The notes beneath the pieces are model-generated. The model had not been told where the DNA came from, ran no database searches, and saw only the letters and a program-made list of their open reading frames with translations. From assembly GCA_963823845.1 (NCBI GenBank), contig CAWGND010000011.1:620001-684000 (forward strand): 64,000 bases of DNA, read 5' to 3'. Origin of the DNA: Alloacidobacterium sp963823845 (GTDB lineage: Bacteria; Acidobacteriota; Terriglobia; Terriglobales; Acidobacteriaceae). Shown here piece after piece: positions 8,604 to 16,819 of this stretch. Within the stretch, counting starts at the first letter, position 1; the number at the start of each line of letters is the position of its first letter. The position numbers were made by a program, and so were the translations under genes.

Positions 8604-9376
8604 ACTCGCTCGCAGAGCCACGTAAATGGGAGAAGCTCTTCTGGCCAATTCTGGCGTCGGGGCTTCTGCTGGCGCTATGGCATTACTCTGTCGTCTGGAC
8701 GGCAACAAAGGTCTTTCCATCGCCGCGCGAAGTAGAAAAAGGACTGGCAGAATTGCTGCGGCACCACGTTCTGTGGGGCGATATTCGCGATTCCCTGCGG
8801 CGTGTCGCGATCGGCTTCGGTGCCGCTACGCTGCTCGGCGTCCCTCTTGGGCTGACACTTGGCTGGTATCCGGCGGCGAACCAGGTCGTGAACCCGGTGA
8901 TGCAGATTCTTCGGCCCATCAGCCCGATTGCATGGATTCCCGTTGCGATTATCTTTTTTGGCATTGGGGATCACGCCGCTATCTTCCTGATTTTTCTCGG
9001 CGCATTTTTCCCGATCGTCGTGGCCTGCATCAATGGCGTCTCCAATGTGCCATCAGTCTTTCGGCGCACCGGGCGCAATTTTGGACTGACGCCGCCGCAG
9101 CTACTGGCAAAAGTCGTCTTTCCTGCTGCGCTTCCGCAGATCCTTGTAGGCTTGCGCATCGCGCTTGGAATTGCGTGGCTCGTGGTCGTCGCTGCCGAAA
9201 TGATCGCGGTCGATTCCGGCCTCGGTTACCTCGTCATCGATTCGCGCAACTCCGGAAAAAGGTACGACCTCGTTGTTGCCGCCATCCTGTTAATCGGCGT
9301 GATTGGCCTCGTGCTGGACTTCGGATTTCGCCGCCTGGAAAAGATAAGGCCCGTTCGTTGGGGGTTCCCGGATTGA
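8600..9376 (+). CDS. Second ABC transporter permease, SsuC/TauC/NrtB type
   Basis: A 258-residue paralogue of the first permease, with the same order of membrane segments and the EAA-like loop NFGLTPPQLLAKVVFPAALPQILVGLR. Start ATG overlaps the ATPase stop (ATGA) and its own TGA overlaps the TTG start of the binding protein (TTGA). The permease-ATPase-permease order suggests a heterodimeric channel made by an internal duplication rather than the usual single permease gene. Substrate unknown. Confidence 0.85.
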   Translation: MNSLAEPRKWEKLFWPILASGLLLALWHYSVVWTATKVFPSPREVEKGLAELLRHHVLWGDIRDSLRRVAIGFGAATLLGVPLGLTLGWYPAANQVVNPVMQILRPISPIAWIPVAIIFFGIGDHAAIFLIFLGAFFPIVVACINGVSNVPSVFRRTGRNFGLTPPQLLAKVVFPAALPQILVGLRIALGIAWLVVVAAEMIAVDSGLGYLVIDSRNSGKRYDLVVAAILLIGVIGLVLDFGFRRLEKIRPVRWGFPD

Positions 9377-10431
9377 GTCTTAAGAACAAAATTCTCTCTT
9401 GCACGCTCGGATGGCTCGTGTTGATTACGATCCTCCATGGCTATCTGAATGTGAATTGGGGTGCTGTCCTCAATGATTTTCGTCCGCCTGCGAAGCGCAA
9501 AGTTGTCGTGGCCTACATTCCAGTTACCTGCCAACTCACTTGCCCGGTGACAGATTACATCTCGAAGTTTTCCGAGAACGGAGAGATCTTCCTGCCTCGG
9601 ATGTTCCAAGGCTTTCCTGAGATCAAGGAAGCGCTCATTTCTAACAAAGTGCAGGCTGCATTCGTTGTTGCGCCATTAGCGATTGCTCTGGTCTCGCAGG
9701 GGGTTCCGATTAAGGTTGTCTATCTAGGACACCGTTACGGCAGCGCTCTGGTAGTTCGCAAGAATGGCCCTGTTAAGAGCTTTACAGATTTGCGTGGGCG
9801 CACAGTCGCCATCCCCAGCCGCTTTTCTGACGAGCGTCTTATCCTTTTTCGCGCTATGAAGATATGGGGTATGAAGCCAGGAGACATCAAGATGGTTGAA
9901 ATGGCGCCGCCGGATGTTTCCGGCGCGTTGGCCGCTGGCGCGATCGATGCCTTTGTGATGGGAGAACCGTTCCCATCGCAGGCGGAGATGGCAGGCTTCG
10001 GCCGCATACTCTTCCAGGCCCGCGACTACTGGCCGGACTATATGTCGTGCATCCTCGTCGTACGACAGGACCTGATCGATAAGCGCCCCGAGGCAGTGCA
10101 GGTTCTAGTAGATGGCATTGCCCGTTCTGGTCTGTGGCTCGATAAGGGCAAGCCTTATCGCGAAGATGCAGCCGATTTCGTAGGCCGCTACTACTACAAC
10201 CAAAAACCGGCTTTGCTGCGCTGGGCGCTTACCAAGCCCATGGACCGGGTTGTTTACAGCCAGCTTGCGCCGCGCAAAGCAGATTTCGATATGGTTCGCG
10301 ATCTGATGATAGAAACGGGCGTCCTGAATAAAGAGATCGATTTCTCTGCATACACGGATACGCGCTTCTCTGACAAAGCGATCATTCAAACAGCATGGAA
10401 ATATGAACCCGGCATCGCGGCGGCCAGATGA
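9373..10431 (+). CDS. ABC transporter substrate-binding protein with CxxxC motif
   Basis: About 352 residues, periplasmic solute-binding fold of the NMT1/SsuA/NrtA type (FTDLRGRTVAIPSRFSDERL, LAAGAIDAFVMGEPF). The N-terminus has one hydrophobic segment (LGWLVLITILHGYL) without an obvious cleavage site, so it may be membrane-tethered. The mature start carries Cys 53 and Cys 57 (VTCQLTCPVTD), an unusual pair for this family that could bind a thiophilic ligand or form a disulfide. The start is the TTG at 9373 that overlaps the permease stop; the frame is open further upstream, but that sequence is antisense-like and not protein-like. With the neighbouring MerP-like protein it hints at a metal or metal complex as ligand, which is inference. 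Confidence 0.8.
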   Translation: MSLKNKILSCTLGWLVLITILHGYLNVNWGAVLNDFRPPAKRKVVVAYIPVTCQLTCPVTDYISKFSENGEIFLPRMFQGFPEIKEALISNKVQAAFVVAPLAIALVSQGVPIKVVYLGHRYGSALVVRKNGPVKSFTDLRGRTVAIPSRFSDERLILFRAMKIWGMKPGDIKMVEMAPPDVSGALAAGAIDAFVMGEPFPSQAEMAGFGRILFQARDYWPDYMSCILVVRQDLIDKRPEAVQVLVDGIARSGLWLDKGKPYREDAADFVGRYYYNQKPALLRWALTKPMDRVVYSQLAPRKADFDMVRDLMIETGVLNKEIDFSAYTDTRFSDKAIIQTAWKYEPGIAAAR

Positions 10432-10461
10432 ACGTGCCGCAATCACCTAAGGAGGAACGGA

Positions 10462-10767
10462 ATGCTACGCAGGCGTTTTATTCAGCTTATGACTGTTGCA
10501 GGTGCTGGCGGCCTGGCTACACTCGGGACACTGGAAGCGAGCGACACCAAGACAGTTGCCTATAAGGTGAAAGGATTCACTTGCATCACATGCGCCGTTG
10601 GTCTTGAGACGTTGCTCCAGCAGCAGAAGGGGGTCGTATGGGCTAAAGCGAGTTATCCCGATGCTTCCGTGGCGATCAAATATCAGCCTGCGAGCATCAC
10701 GGAAGATCAACTGAAGGCATACATCGCTGACATGGGCTTTACCGCAACCCCAGAACATCGAGGCTGA
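10462..10767 (+). CDS. Exported heavy-metal-associated (HMA, MerP-like) domain protein
   Basis: A 101-residue protein. The N-terminus RRRFIQLMTVAGAGGLATLG looks like a twin-arginine export signal. It is followed by a single HMA domain with metal-binding Cys 41 and Cys 44 (GFTCITCAVGLE) and the ferredoxin-like ending YIADMGFTATP. Such domains bind soft metals (Cu, Hg, Zn, Cd) and hand them to a partner. An AAGGAGG ribosome site lies 5 bases before the ATG. It is 30 bp after the binding-protein gene, in the same operon, and probably acts in the periplasm next to the importer. Tat export would suit a protein folded or metallated before export; the metal is not known. Confidence 0.8.
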   Translation: MLRRRFIQLMTVAGAGGLATLGTLEASDTKTVAYKVKGFTCITCAVGLETLLQQQKGVVWAKASYPDASVAIKYQPASITEDQLKAYIADMGFTATPEHRG

Positions 10768-10782
10768 ACTTCACGTTGCTCA

Positions 10783-10812
10783 ATCCCTGTACACCGTCGC
10801 GAAAACAGGGAT
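10783..10812 (+). promoter_or_regulatory. Intra-operon inverted repeat
   Basis: ATCCCTGT (10783-10790) and ACAGGGAT (10805-10812) form a perfect 8-bp stem with a 14-base loop in the 87-bp gap between the HMA gene and the DUF169 gene. There is no T-tail, so it is more likely an mRNA processing or stability element, or an operator, than a terminator. Confidence 0.35.
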
Positions 10813-10854
10813 CAGACGCGAACACACCACTTCAGTTGGCCTGCCAGGAGCACT

Positions 10855-11628
10855 ATGAATAACGCATCACGAAATACAAACTATGCAGCGATTGCAGAGA
10901 CTCTGACTGGCTGTCTTGGGCTCCGGCAACATCCAGTGGCCATCTGTTTCTCGGATTCAGTTCCCGATGGCATAGAGGAACGCGCGGATCGCGTTCCAGC
11001 GGGGTGCCGCTTCTGGCAAGACGCTGCAACTGCAGCCTTCGCGACCTCCGCTTCAGATCATGAACTATGCGCGATTGGCGTCTATACTCACCGTCTCCAA
11101 ACGTCCCCGGCGCAACAGACGGATCTGATGGATGCTTTGAAGGTTTTCAGCCAGCTAGGTTATGTCCGCGAAGAAGACCTGCCCATGATTCCTGTCCTGG
11201 GGACACAGCCTGCCTACATCATCTATGCTCCATTGGCGCGAGTGCCGCTGCCCCCAGACGTTGTTCTGCTCTTCGTAAACGCCAATCAGACACTCATCCT
11301 CTCCGAAGCAGCGCAGCAAGTAGAACATCAAAACGCCCCGGCAATGGGAAGGCCAGCATGCGCTGTGGTGCCTCAAGTCATGAATACCGGACGCGCAGCG
11401 TTGAGTCTCGGTTGCTGCGGCGCTCGTGCCTACCTCGATATTCTTACTGACAGCGTCGCGCTCTTTGCGGTTCCCGGAGAAAAACTCGAAGTCTATGCAC
11501 AGCGGATCGAGGCCCTCACAAAGGCCAACACAGTGCTTTCCAGATTTCATAAGATCAGGCGCGGCGATATCGGCGCCGGTCATGCACCAACAATTCAAGA
11601 GTCGCTAAAGGCGATGGAGTCTGCATAA
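10855..11628 (+). CDS. DUF169 family protein
   Basis: A 257-residue soluble protein that I place in DUF169 from its pattern (GLRQHPVAICF near the start, RVPAGCRFWQDAA, ELCAIGVY, LPPDVVLLFVNANQTL, then LGCCGARAYLD). Conserved cysteines in several of these motifs suggest metal or cofactor binding, but the family has no established activity. AGGAG precedes the ATG. It closes the porin/ABC/HMA cluster and no signal peptide is seen, so it likely acts in the cytoplasm on the imported compound or as its sensor. That role is inference from position. Confidence 0.7.
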   Translation: MNNASRNTNYAAIAETLTGCLGLRQHPVAICFSDSVPDGIEERADRVPAGCRFWQDAATAAFATSASDHELCAIGVYTHRLQTSPAQQTDLMDALKVFSQLGYVREEDLPMIPVLGTQPAYIIYAPLARVPLPPDVVLLFVNANQTLILSEAAQQVEHQNAPAMGRPACAVVPQVMNTGRAALSLGCCGARAYLDILTDSVALFAVPGEKLEVYAQRIEALTKANTVLSRFHKIRRGDIGAGHAPTIQESLKAMESA

Positions 11629-11672
11629 AAAGGGACTTAGACCCCCCTCAAAACCAATTGCTCTGGTGATAC

Positions 11673-11687
11673 AGTGGTCATACCACT
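11673..11687 (+). promoter_or_regulatory. FadR/UxuR-type operator upstream of tagaturonate epimerase
   Basis: AGTGGTCATACCACT is a perfect 6-bp-arm palindrome around CAT. It contains TGGT-N3-ACCA, the classic operator shape of FadR-subfamily GntR regulators, which include hexuronate regulators UxuR and ExuR. It lies 21 bases before the TTG start of uxaE, where a bound repressor would block transcription. No matching regulator gene is next to it. Confidence 0.6.
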
Positions 11688-11708
11688 TGAACAGAGGAGC
11701 ATGGATCG

Positions 11709-13001
11709 TTGAGCGCCAGGGTCGAGTTGCCGCAGTATTCCATAGGAGTTGGCGACCGTTTTGCTCATCAGGCAAAGGCTCAACTTGAGGCCTGCATCCA
11801 GGCTGCGGAGGCTGGCGTCGAGGTCATCCCTGTCTGGAACAAATCAAACCGCGAACATACGATCATAGGTTCTGAGCCGGCATCTACACGCGCCGCAGCG
11901 GATGCCGCAGTCAAGGCGTTGCATTGGACGAAGCCTTACTTTTGCGATGCCGATCACGTTGGCCTTGTCACTGTGGATCGCTTCTTCGATGCTTGCGATT
12001 TCTATACCATCGACGTTGCTGACTTCATCGGGAAAGCGGCCGATCCGGCGGCCGTCGATAATTTTGTAAGTTCACACCCCGAACTGCTCGGCCAAATCAA
12101 GATCGACGGCATTGAACAGCCTCTGACGATTCGCGCCGACTTCTTAAAGGAAACGACCTGCAAATTCCTGGCGGCCGTGCAGCAGGCGGCAGGCGTGTAC
12201 AGGAAGATCGAGTCGAATAAGGGCCGGGGCAATTTTGTTACCGAGGTCTCCATGGACGAGACCGACTCACCGCAAACACCGGCGGAACTGCTGATCATTC
12301 TCGCCGCCGCCGCTGACGAAGGCATCCCCCTGCAGACCATCGCTCCGAAATTCAATGGGCGATTCAATAAAGGTGTGGACTACGTTGGCGACGTCGCACA
12401 ATTTGAGAAAGAGTTGGCTCTCGATGTGGCAGCCATCGCTCACGCCGTGAAGCAATATGAGCTGCCGCAGAATCTGAAGCTCAGCGTCCATTCCGGCAGC
12501 GACAAGTTTTCGATCTACGCTCCCATTCACCGGACAATCCGAAAGTTCAACGCTGGCGTGCACCTCAAGACTGCAGGTACTACATGGCTAGAGGAGCTGA
12601 TCGGGCTGGCCGAGTCAGGGGGTGAGGGTCTGGCGCTGGCGAAAGAGATTTACGGGCAGGCCTACGATCATCGTCAAGAGTTGTGCGCGCCTTACGCGGC
12701 GGTAATCGACATCGATGCCGCAAAGCTCCCGGATCCACAGGAAGTGGCTCGCTGGTCTTCCGAGCAGTACACCTCGGCCCTGCGCCATAATCCCAGATCA
12801 CGGGCTTATAACCGCAGCCTGCGACAGCTGCTCCACGTCGGTTTCAAGGTCGCCGCTAAGATGGGCTGTCGCTATCTCGACTTCCTGGAGGCGAATGAAG
12901 CGATCATCGCTGCCAACGTTACAGAAAACCTCTACGGACGTCACATCGCTCCAGTATTTCTTGGAAAGCCCTACCCGAAGGTCGAGCACATGCGCCAGTA
13001 G
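11709..13001 (+). CDS. uxaE: Tagaturonate epimerase
   Basis: A 430-residue cytosolic enzyme matching the UxaE family, which interconverts tagaturonate and fructuronate in hexuronate (galacturonate/glucuronate) catabolism. Family-like motifs are SNREHTIIGSEP, ETTCKFLAA, PKFNGRFNKGVDYVGD and LSVHSGSDKFSIY. The start is TTG at 11709, nine bases after GAGGAG; an ATG at 11701 is followed at once by a stop (codons M-D-R-stop). The upstream FadR-type palindrome suggests induction by a hexuronate intermediate. The gene ends 16 bp from the convergent GH18 gene. No other hexuronate genes are in the window. Confidence 0.85.
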   Translation: MSARVELPQYSIGVGDRFAHQAKAQLEACIQAAEAGVEVIPVWNKSNREHTIIGSEPASTRAAADAAVKALHWTKPYFCDADHVGLVTVDRFFDACDFYTIDVADFIGKAADPAAVDNFVSSHPELLGQIKIDGIEQPLTIRADFLKETTCKFLAAVQQAAGVYRKIESNKGRGNFVTEVSMDETDSPQTPAELLIILAAAADEGIPLQTIAPKFNGRFNKGVDYVGDVAQFEKELALDVAAIAHAVKQYELPQNLKLSVHSGSDKFSIYAPIHRTIRKFNAGVHLKTAGTTWLEELIGLAESGGEGLALAKEIYGQAYDHRQELCAPYAAVIDIDAAKLPDPQEVARWSSEQYTSALRHNPRSRAYNRSLRQLLHVGFKVAAKMGCRYLDFLEANEAIIAANVTENLYGRHIAPVFLGKPYPKVEHMRQ

Positions 13002-13017
13002 ATGAAAACGCGAAGAT

Positions 13018-14238
13018 CTATCTGGTCCCCTTTTCGGCCGGCTGATCGTAATGCAGGCCTGCGTCAATGCTGTCCAGCAGTTTTCCTGAGGGGTCGCTTT
13101 TGTACTCCCAGAACATGATGCCGCCCAGCCGGTGATCAATGACATACTTGCACTTCAGTGCGAGCGACTCCGGGTCTTCATACGAGACAAAGATCTGCGT
13201 CGTTGGGTTGTACAGATAAGGCACCGACGCCGCTGCGTCCCAGTACCGCGAAAAGCCATTGTTGAGCATGCTCGCCGAGATATTCCCGTAACCGGCAAAG
13301 GCATTCGGCACCGGCTTGCCCGGTTGAAAGAGCCCGTGATTGATGTCCGGCACCTGCCCCCACACATGCCCGTAAAAAGGCACACCCAGCACGATCTTCG
13401 CGGCAGGCACGCCAGCGTGTTCGTATTCCTGAACCGATCGGTCGCCCGATATTTTTTTTGGATCCTGCGGATCAGAAAAAAGCGGCGCATGGTTCCCAGT
13501 GATCGGGTCCGAGCCAGGCTCGTAATAGTCGTAGGCCATCAGGTTGACCGTATCGACATACTTCTGCACCTTGTCTATCTCCGTATGCTCCAGAAACTCA
13601 CTTGAAGCGCCAGTTGCAATCGTAAGGAAAAGCCGCCGGTGCAGCTTCTTCGCTTCACGATCGAATTGCCTGCGCACCTCAGCAAGAACCAGCGTGTAAT
13701 TCTGTTTATCCTCCGGACGAAACTTGTTTCCCGCGCCGATCATGCCGGGATACTCCCAGTCAATATCAAGTCCGTCAAGCTGATACTTCTCAACAAACTG
13801 GAGCACACTTTGAATGAAGATACCGCGGCTCTCAGGCGTAAGGGCCATATCCGAAAAATTTCGGGACCCAAGCCAGCCCCCGACCGAAATCAAAACAGTA
13901 AGCGACGGATTATCCTTTTTGAGCGCGGCGAGGGCGGCCAGATTGGCTGCGTCAGATGGGTCTCCGGTAACAATCTTCCCATCCTGAATGAGGGCAAAGG
14001 CGAAGTTGATACGCGTCAATTTGCGCGCAGCAATATCGCCCGGCTGAATCACAGCGCTTCTGGGAAAGACGTAAGCGACGATGACAGGTTGCGGCCCGGG
14101 CTTTGACGCACCAGCGAATAAAGCCGGAATGCGAGCGAATGCCAGCATAAGCCACAGAAGGCAAAGACCGCGCCCGTATGCACGAAAATGCTGGTCCGGC
14201 TTACTGAGCATCGGCTGGGGAAGAATATGCTCCTTCAA
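13018..14238 (-). CDS. Glycoside hydrolase family 18 protein (chitinase-like)
   Basis: A TIM-barrel GH18 enzyme of about 406 residues with the catalytic signature DGLDIDWEYP (D155, D158, D160 and acid Glu 162), the chain LTVLISVGGWLGS, and the later barrel motifs VNLMAYDYYEP and LGVPFYGHVWG. The best start is TTG at 14238, five bases after a perfect AGGAGG; upstream ATGs at 14265 and 14343 lack a ribosome site. The N-terminal hydrophobic stretch (LCLLWLMLAFARIPALFAGA) indicates export. Substrate is probably chitin or another GlcNAc polymer; GH18 also includes lysozyme-like and non-hydrolytic members. It diverges from the GH9 gene. Confidence 0.87.
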   Translation of the reverse strand: MKEHILPQPMLSKPDQHFRAYGRGLCLLWLMLAFARIPALFAGASKPGPQPVIVAYVFPRSAVIQPGDIAARKLTRINFAFALIQDGKIVTGDPSDAANLAALAALKKDNPSLTVLISVGGWLGSRNFSDMALTPESRGIFIQSVLQFVEKYQLDGLDIDWEYPGMIGAGNKFRPEDKQNYTLVLAEVRRQFDREAKKLHRRLFLTIATGASSEFLEHTEIDKVQKYVDTVNLMAYDYYEPGSDPITGNHAPLFSDPQDPKKISGDRSVQEYEHAGVPAAKIVLGVPFYGHVWGQVPDINHGLFQPGKPVPNAFAGYGNISASMLNNGFSRYWDAAASVPYLYNPTTQIFVSYEDPESLALKCKYVIDHRLGGIMFWEYKSDPSGKLLDSIDAGLHYDQPAEKGTR

Positions 14239-14292
14239 TTCTGCCTCCTGTGATATCGCCTTCATGTGGACGCACGGCGCATGCTGCGCAAA

Positions 14293-16167
14293 ATGATTTA
14301 TAGTCGCAAAAACTGCTCCGAAAGGACTGGGGAAATCATACACATTTCCAAACTGCTCGCTGTTTGTCTGCCTGCGTTCTTTGCTTCAGCCTCTCTGGCA
14401 CAGGTACAGGTTCTGGTCGACCACGTAGGCTATGAGACGCTGGCTCCGAAGCAGGCCGTGATAGTAGGCACGAAGGCAGATCACTCGCAACAGTTCACAC
14501 TCATCGATGCCGACACCGGTAAAGCAGTTCTCCACGCTGCACTACAACCCTCTGGACCAGTTGACGCATGGGGGAAATGGACCTTCTGGACGGCGGATTT
14601 TTCCACGTGGCAGAAACCGGGCCATTATCTGATTGAGGCAACCACCGATACCGACGTTGTGCGTTCATGTCAGTTCGCCATCGAAGACAATCTTCTGGAA
14701 CGCAGCACGCTTTCGAACGTGGTCTATTACTTCAAGGGCCAGCGATCGAGCGGACTGATCGATCGCGCGGACAGGCATCTACCCCTGCCCGATGGTGAAA
14801 AAGGTTTTGTCGACGTTCACGGCGGATGGTATGACGCGACAGGCGATTACGGAATTCATCTCTCTCATCAGAACCCGACGTCATATTTCAATCCGCAACA
14901 GGTACCGCTGGTGGCATGGTCGCTGCTCAAAAGTTATCTGACTCTTGAAGCACGGCACGATGACAACTTCAGCGAGTACGAGCGGCGAATGCTCGACGAA
15001 GGTTTGTATGGAGCCGACTTTCTGGTTCGCATCAAACGGCCTGGCGGTTCATTTTACGAATCGATCACAGGTCCCGGAAAGAACAAGCTGCCGCAGGACC
15101 GCGCTATCGGCAACCCAAACTGGCGCACTCAAATCAAGAAAAGCACCTCAGATTCAACCGAGCACATCGGAACCGCAGCAGGCCCATATGCCTATGAAGC
15201 AGGTTTCCGCGCTGGAGGCGGCATGGCGATCGCCGCTCTTGCGCTTGCAGGGACCATGCCAGAGCAGGGAGATTTCCCCCGCGCCATATACATCCAAAAC
15301 GCTGAAGAAGCGTTTCAATTCCTGAGCGCACACAACAGCGAATTGCTGAATGATGGAAAGGAGAACATTCTCGACGATTATTGCGCTCTCATGGCCGCAA
15401 CCGAGCTGTATCGAGCGACAAAGAAGCAGACCTACCGCGACGCGGCGGACAAGCGTGCCAGCCAGCTCATGGCGCGGCTTACAACGGATGGGGCATTTCG
15501 CGACTACTGGCGCAGCGACGACGGCAAGCGTCCGTATTTTCATCCGTCCGACGCGGGTCTGCCGATCGTTAGCCTTCTTGAATACATGCAAATTGCCGAC
15601 CCCATGCAACAGGAACGGGTGCGCACAACTGTGGCCCGGTCTTTACGCTTCGAGCTTGCCGTGACCGCTGAAGTCAATAACCCATTCGGATACGCGCGAC
15701 AGATTGTGCGAATGGGCAGTGGACAGGTGCGCACGGCGTTCTTCTTCCCGCATGACACCGAGGCGGCTCCATGGTGGCAGGGAGAAAACGCACGGTTGGC
15801 TTCGCTGGCAGCTGCCGCACGCATGGCCGCTCCGCTCTTCGCCGCAGATCCTGGCTTCCAGTCACAATTAGAAACCTATGCGTGGAACCAGCTGCACTGG
15901 ATCCTGGGCCGTAATCCATTTGACGCAAGCATGCTTGTCGGCATCGGTCACGGAAACACATCCTATATGTTCTTCCGCTCTTACAAGTACACGAACGCCC
16001 CGGGTTCGATCATCAACGGCGTGACCGCCGCGTCTGACAACGAAGACGGTATAGCCTTCAATGAAGGCTATGCCGTAACTGGCAAAGATGACGATTGGCG
16101 GTGGACAGAACAATGGCTACCGCACGCGGCCTGGTATTTATATGCGGTAAGCCTTCCGCATCCTTAG
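14293..16167 (+). CDS. Glycoside hydrolase family 9 with N-terminal Ig-like domain
   Basis: A secreted protein of about 624 residues. After a signal segment (LLAVCLPAFFASASLAQ) comes an Ig-like cellulase N-domain (residues about 40-135, VLVDHVGYETLAPKQAVIVG). An (alpha/alpha)6 GH9 barrel follows, with GGWYDATGDYG (177-187), LHWILGRNPFDAS and the C-terminal WRWTEQWLPHAAW that should carry the general acid. The exact start is unclear: ATG 14293 has no good ribosome site. GH9 is mostly endoglucanase, but the family also contains exo-glucosaminidases found in chitin operons. With GH18, GlcNAc kinase and NagA nearby, a role on chitosan or chitin oligomers is plausible. Confidence 0.85.
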   Translation: MIYSRKNCSERTGEIIHISKLLAVCLPAFFASASLAQVQVLVDHVGYETLAPKQAVIVGTKADHSQQFTLIDADTGKAVLHAALQPSGPVDAWGKWTFWTADFSTWQKPGHYLIEATTDTDVVRSCQFAIEDNLLERSTLSNVVYYFKGQRSSGLIDRADRHLPLPDGEKGFVDVHGGWYDATGDYGIHLSHQNPTSYFNPQQVPLVAWSLLKSYLTLEARHDDNFSEYERRMLDEGLYGADFLVRIKRPGGSFYESITGPGKNKLPQDRAIGNPNWRTQIKKSTSDSTEHIGTAAGPYAYEAGFRAGGGMAIAALALAGTMPEQGDFPRAIYIQNAEEAFQFLSAHNSELLNDGKENILDDYCALMAATELYRATKKQTYRDAADKRASQLMARLTTDGAFRDYWRSDDGKRPYFHPSDAGLPIVSLLEYMQIADPMQQERVRTTVARSLRFELAVTAEVNNPFGYARQIVRMGSGQVRTAFFFPHDTEAAPWWQGENARLASLAAAARMAAPLFAADPGFQSQLETYAWNQLHWILGRNPFDASMLVGIGHGNTSYMFFRSYKYTNAPGSIINGVTAASDNEDGIAFNEGYAVTGKDDDWRWTEQWLPHAAWYLYAVSLPHP

Positions 16168-16252
16168 CATCCGTCGGCTTTCGATTCGGCAGTTGGATAG
16201 TGGCTTCTTGTCTCGGCAACTTCGAGCGGTCTTCAGAAAGGATTCAACTCCA

Positions 16253-16816
16253 ATGGTTTCATCCGGTCAGCAAGGCCGCATTCCGATGCTTGAGCGCAAG
16301 CAGGTAGACGGCGACATCGCCGCACTTTACGACCAAATATATCAAGAGCGCGGAATCGTCCCCTACATGTTCAAGACTGTCGCCCATGTGCCGCCTCTCG
16401 CACTGGGCTTTGCGGCATTCCTCAAACCGCTCATGTCTGACAGCGAACTTGCGGCCTGGTACAAGGAGTTGGTCGCAACCCGCGTTGCCTCGCTCAACAC
16501 CTGCGAGTACTGCATTTCATCGCATCGCTATCTGGCAAAATTGCGCGGAGCTTCCTCCGAACAGATAGAGACCATTGACAGCTACGAGGACGGCCCATTC
16601 ACGGAGAGAGAAAAAGCCGGCTTCCGTTATGCGGATAAGCTACACACCTCGACGCACGCAATCGACGATGCAGCCTATACCGCGATAAAACAGCATTTCA
16701 GCGACAAGGAAATCATCGAACTAACAGCGGTCGCGGCGGCCTTCGAATTCTTTCCGCGCTTTGTCTCCGCACTTGAAGTTCCGGTCACGCCGATTCCGGA
16801 AGAAGCCAGGAACTAG
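16253..16816 (+). CDS. AhpD/carboxymuconolactone decarboxylase-like protein
   Basis: A 187-residue protein with the AhpD-type redox motif NTCEYCISSHR (CxxC plus His), characteristic of the alkylhydroperoxidase branch of the carboxymuconolactone decarboxylase superfamily. These all-helical proteins use the CxxC pair for peroxide reduction or thiol relay. ATG 16253 follows AAAGGA at 10 bases. It lies between a glycosidase and an amidohydrolase on the same strand, 3 bp before the latter, so it is probably co-transcribed. The physiological substrate cannot be told. Confidence 0.82.
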   Translation: MVSSGQQGRIPMLERKQVDGDIAALYDQIYQERGIVPYMFKTVAHVPPLALGFAAFLKPLMSDSELAAWYKELVATRVASLNTCEYCISSHRYLAKLRGASSEQIETIDSYEDGPFTEREKAGFRYADKLHTSTHAIDDAAYTAIKQHFSDKEIIELTAVAAAFEFFPRFVSALEVPVTPIPEEARN

Positions 16817-16819
16817 CCC

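Noticed and set aside
8626..9372. Upstream extension of the substrate-binding protein frame
   Set aside because: It lies within the second permease in another frame and is Arg/Cys-rich shadow sequence; the TTG at 9373 overlapping the permease stop is the sensible start.
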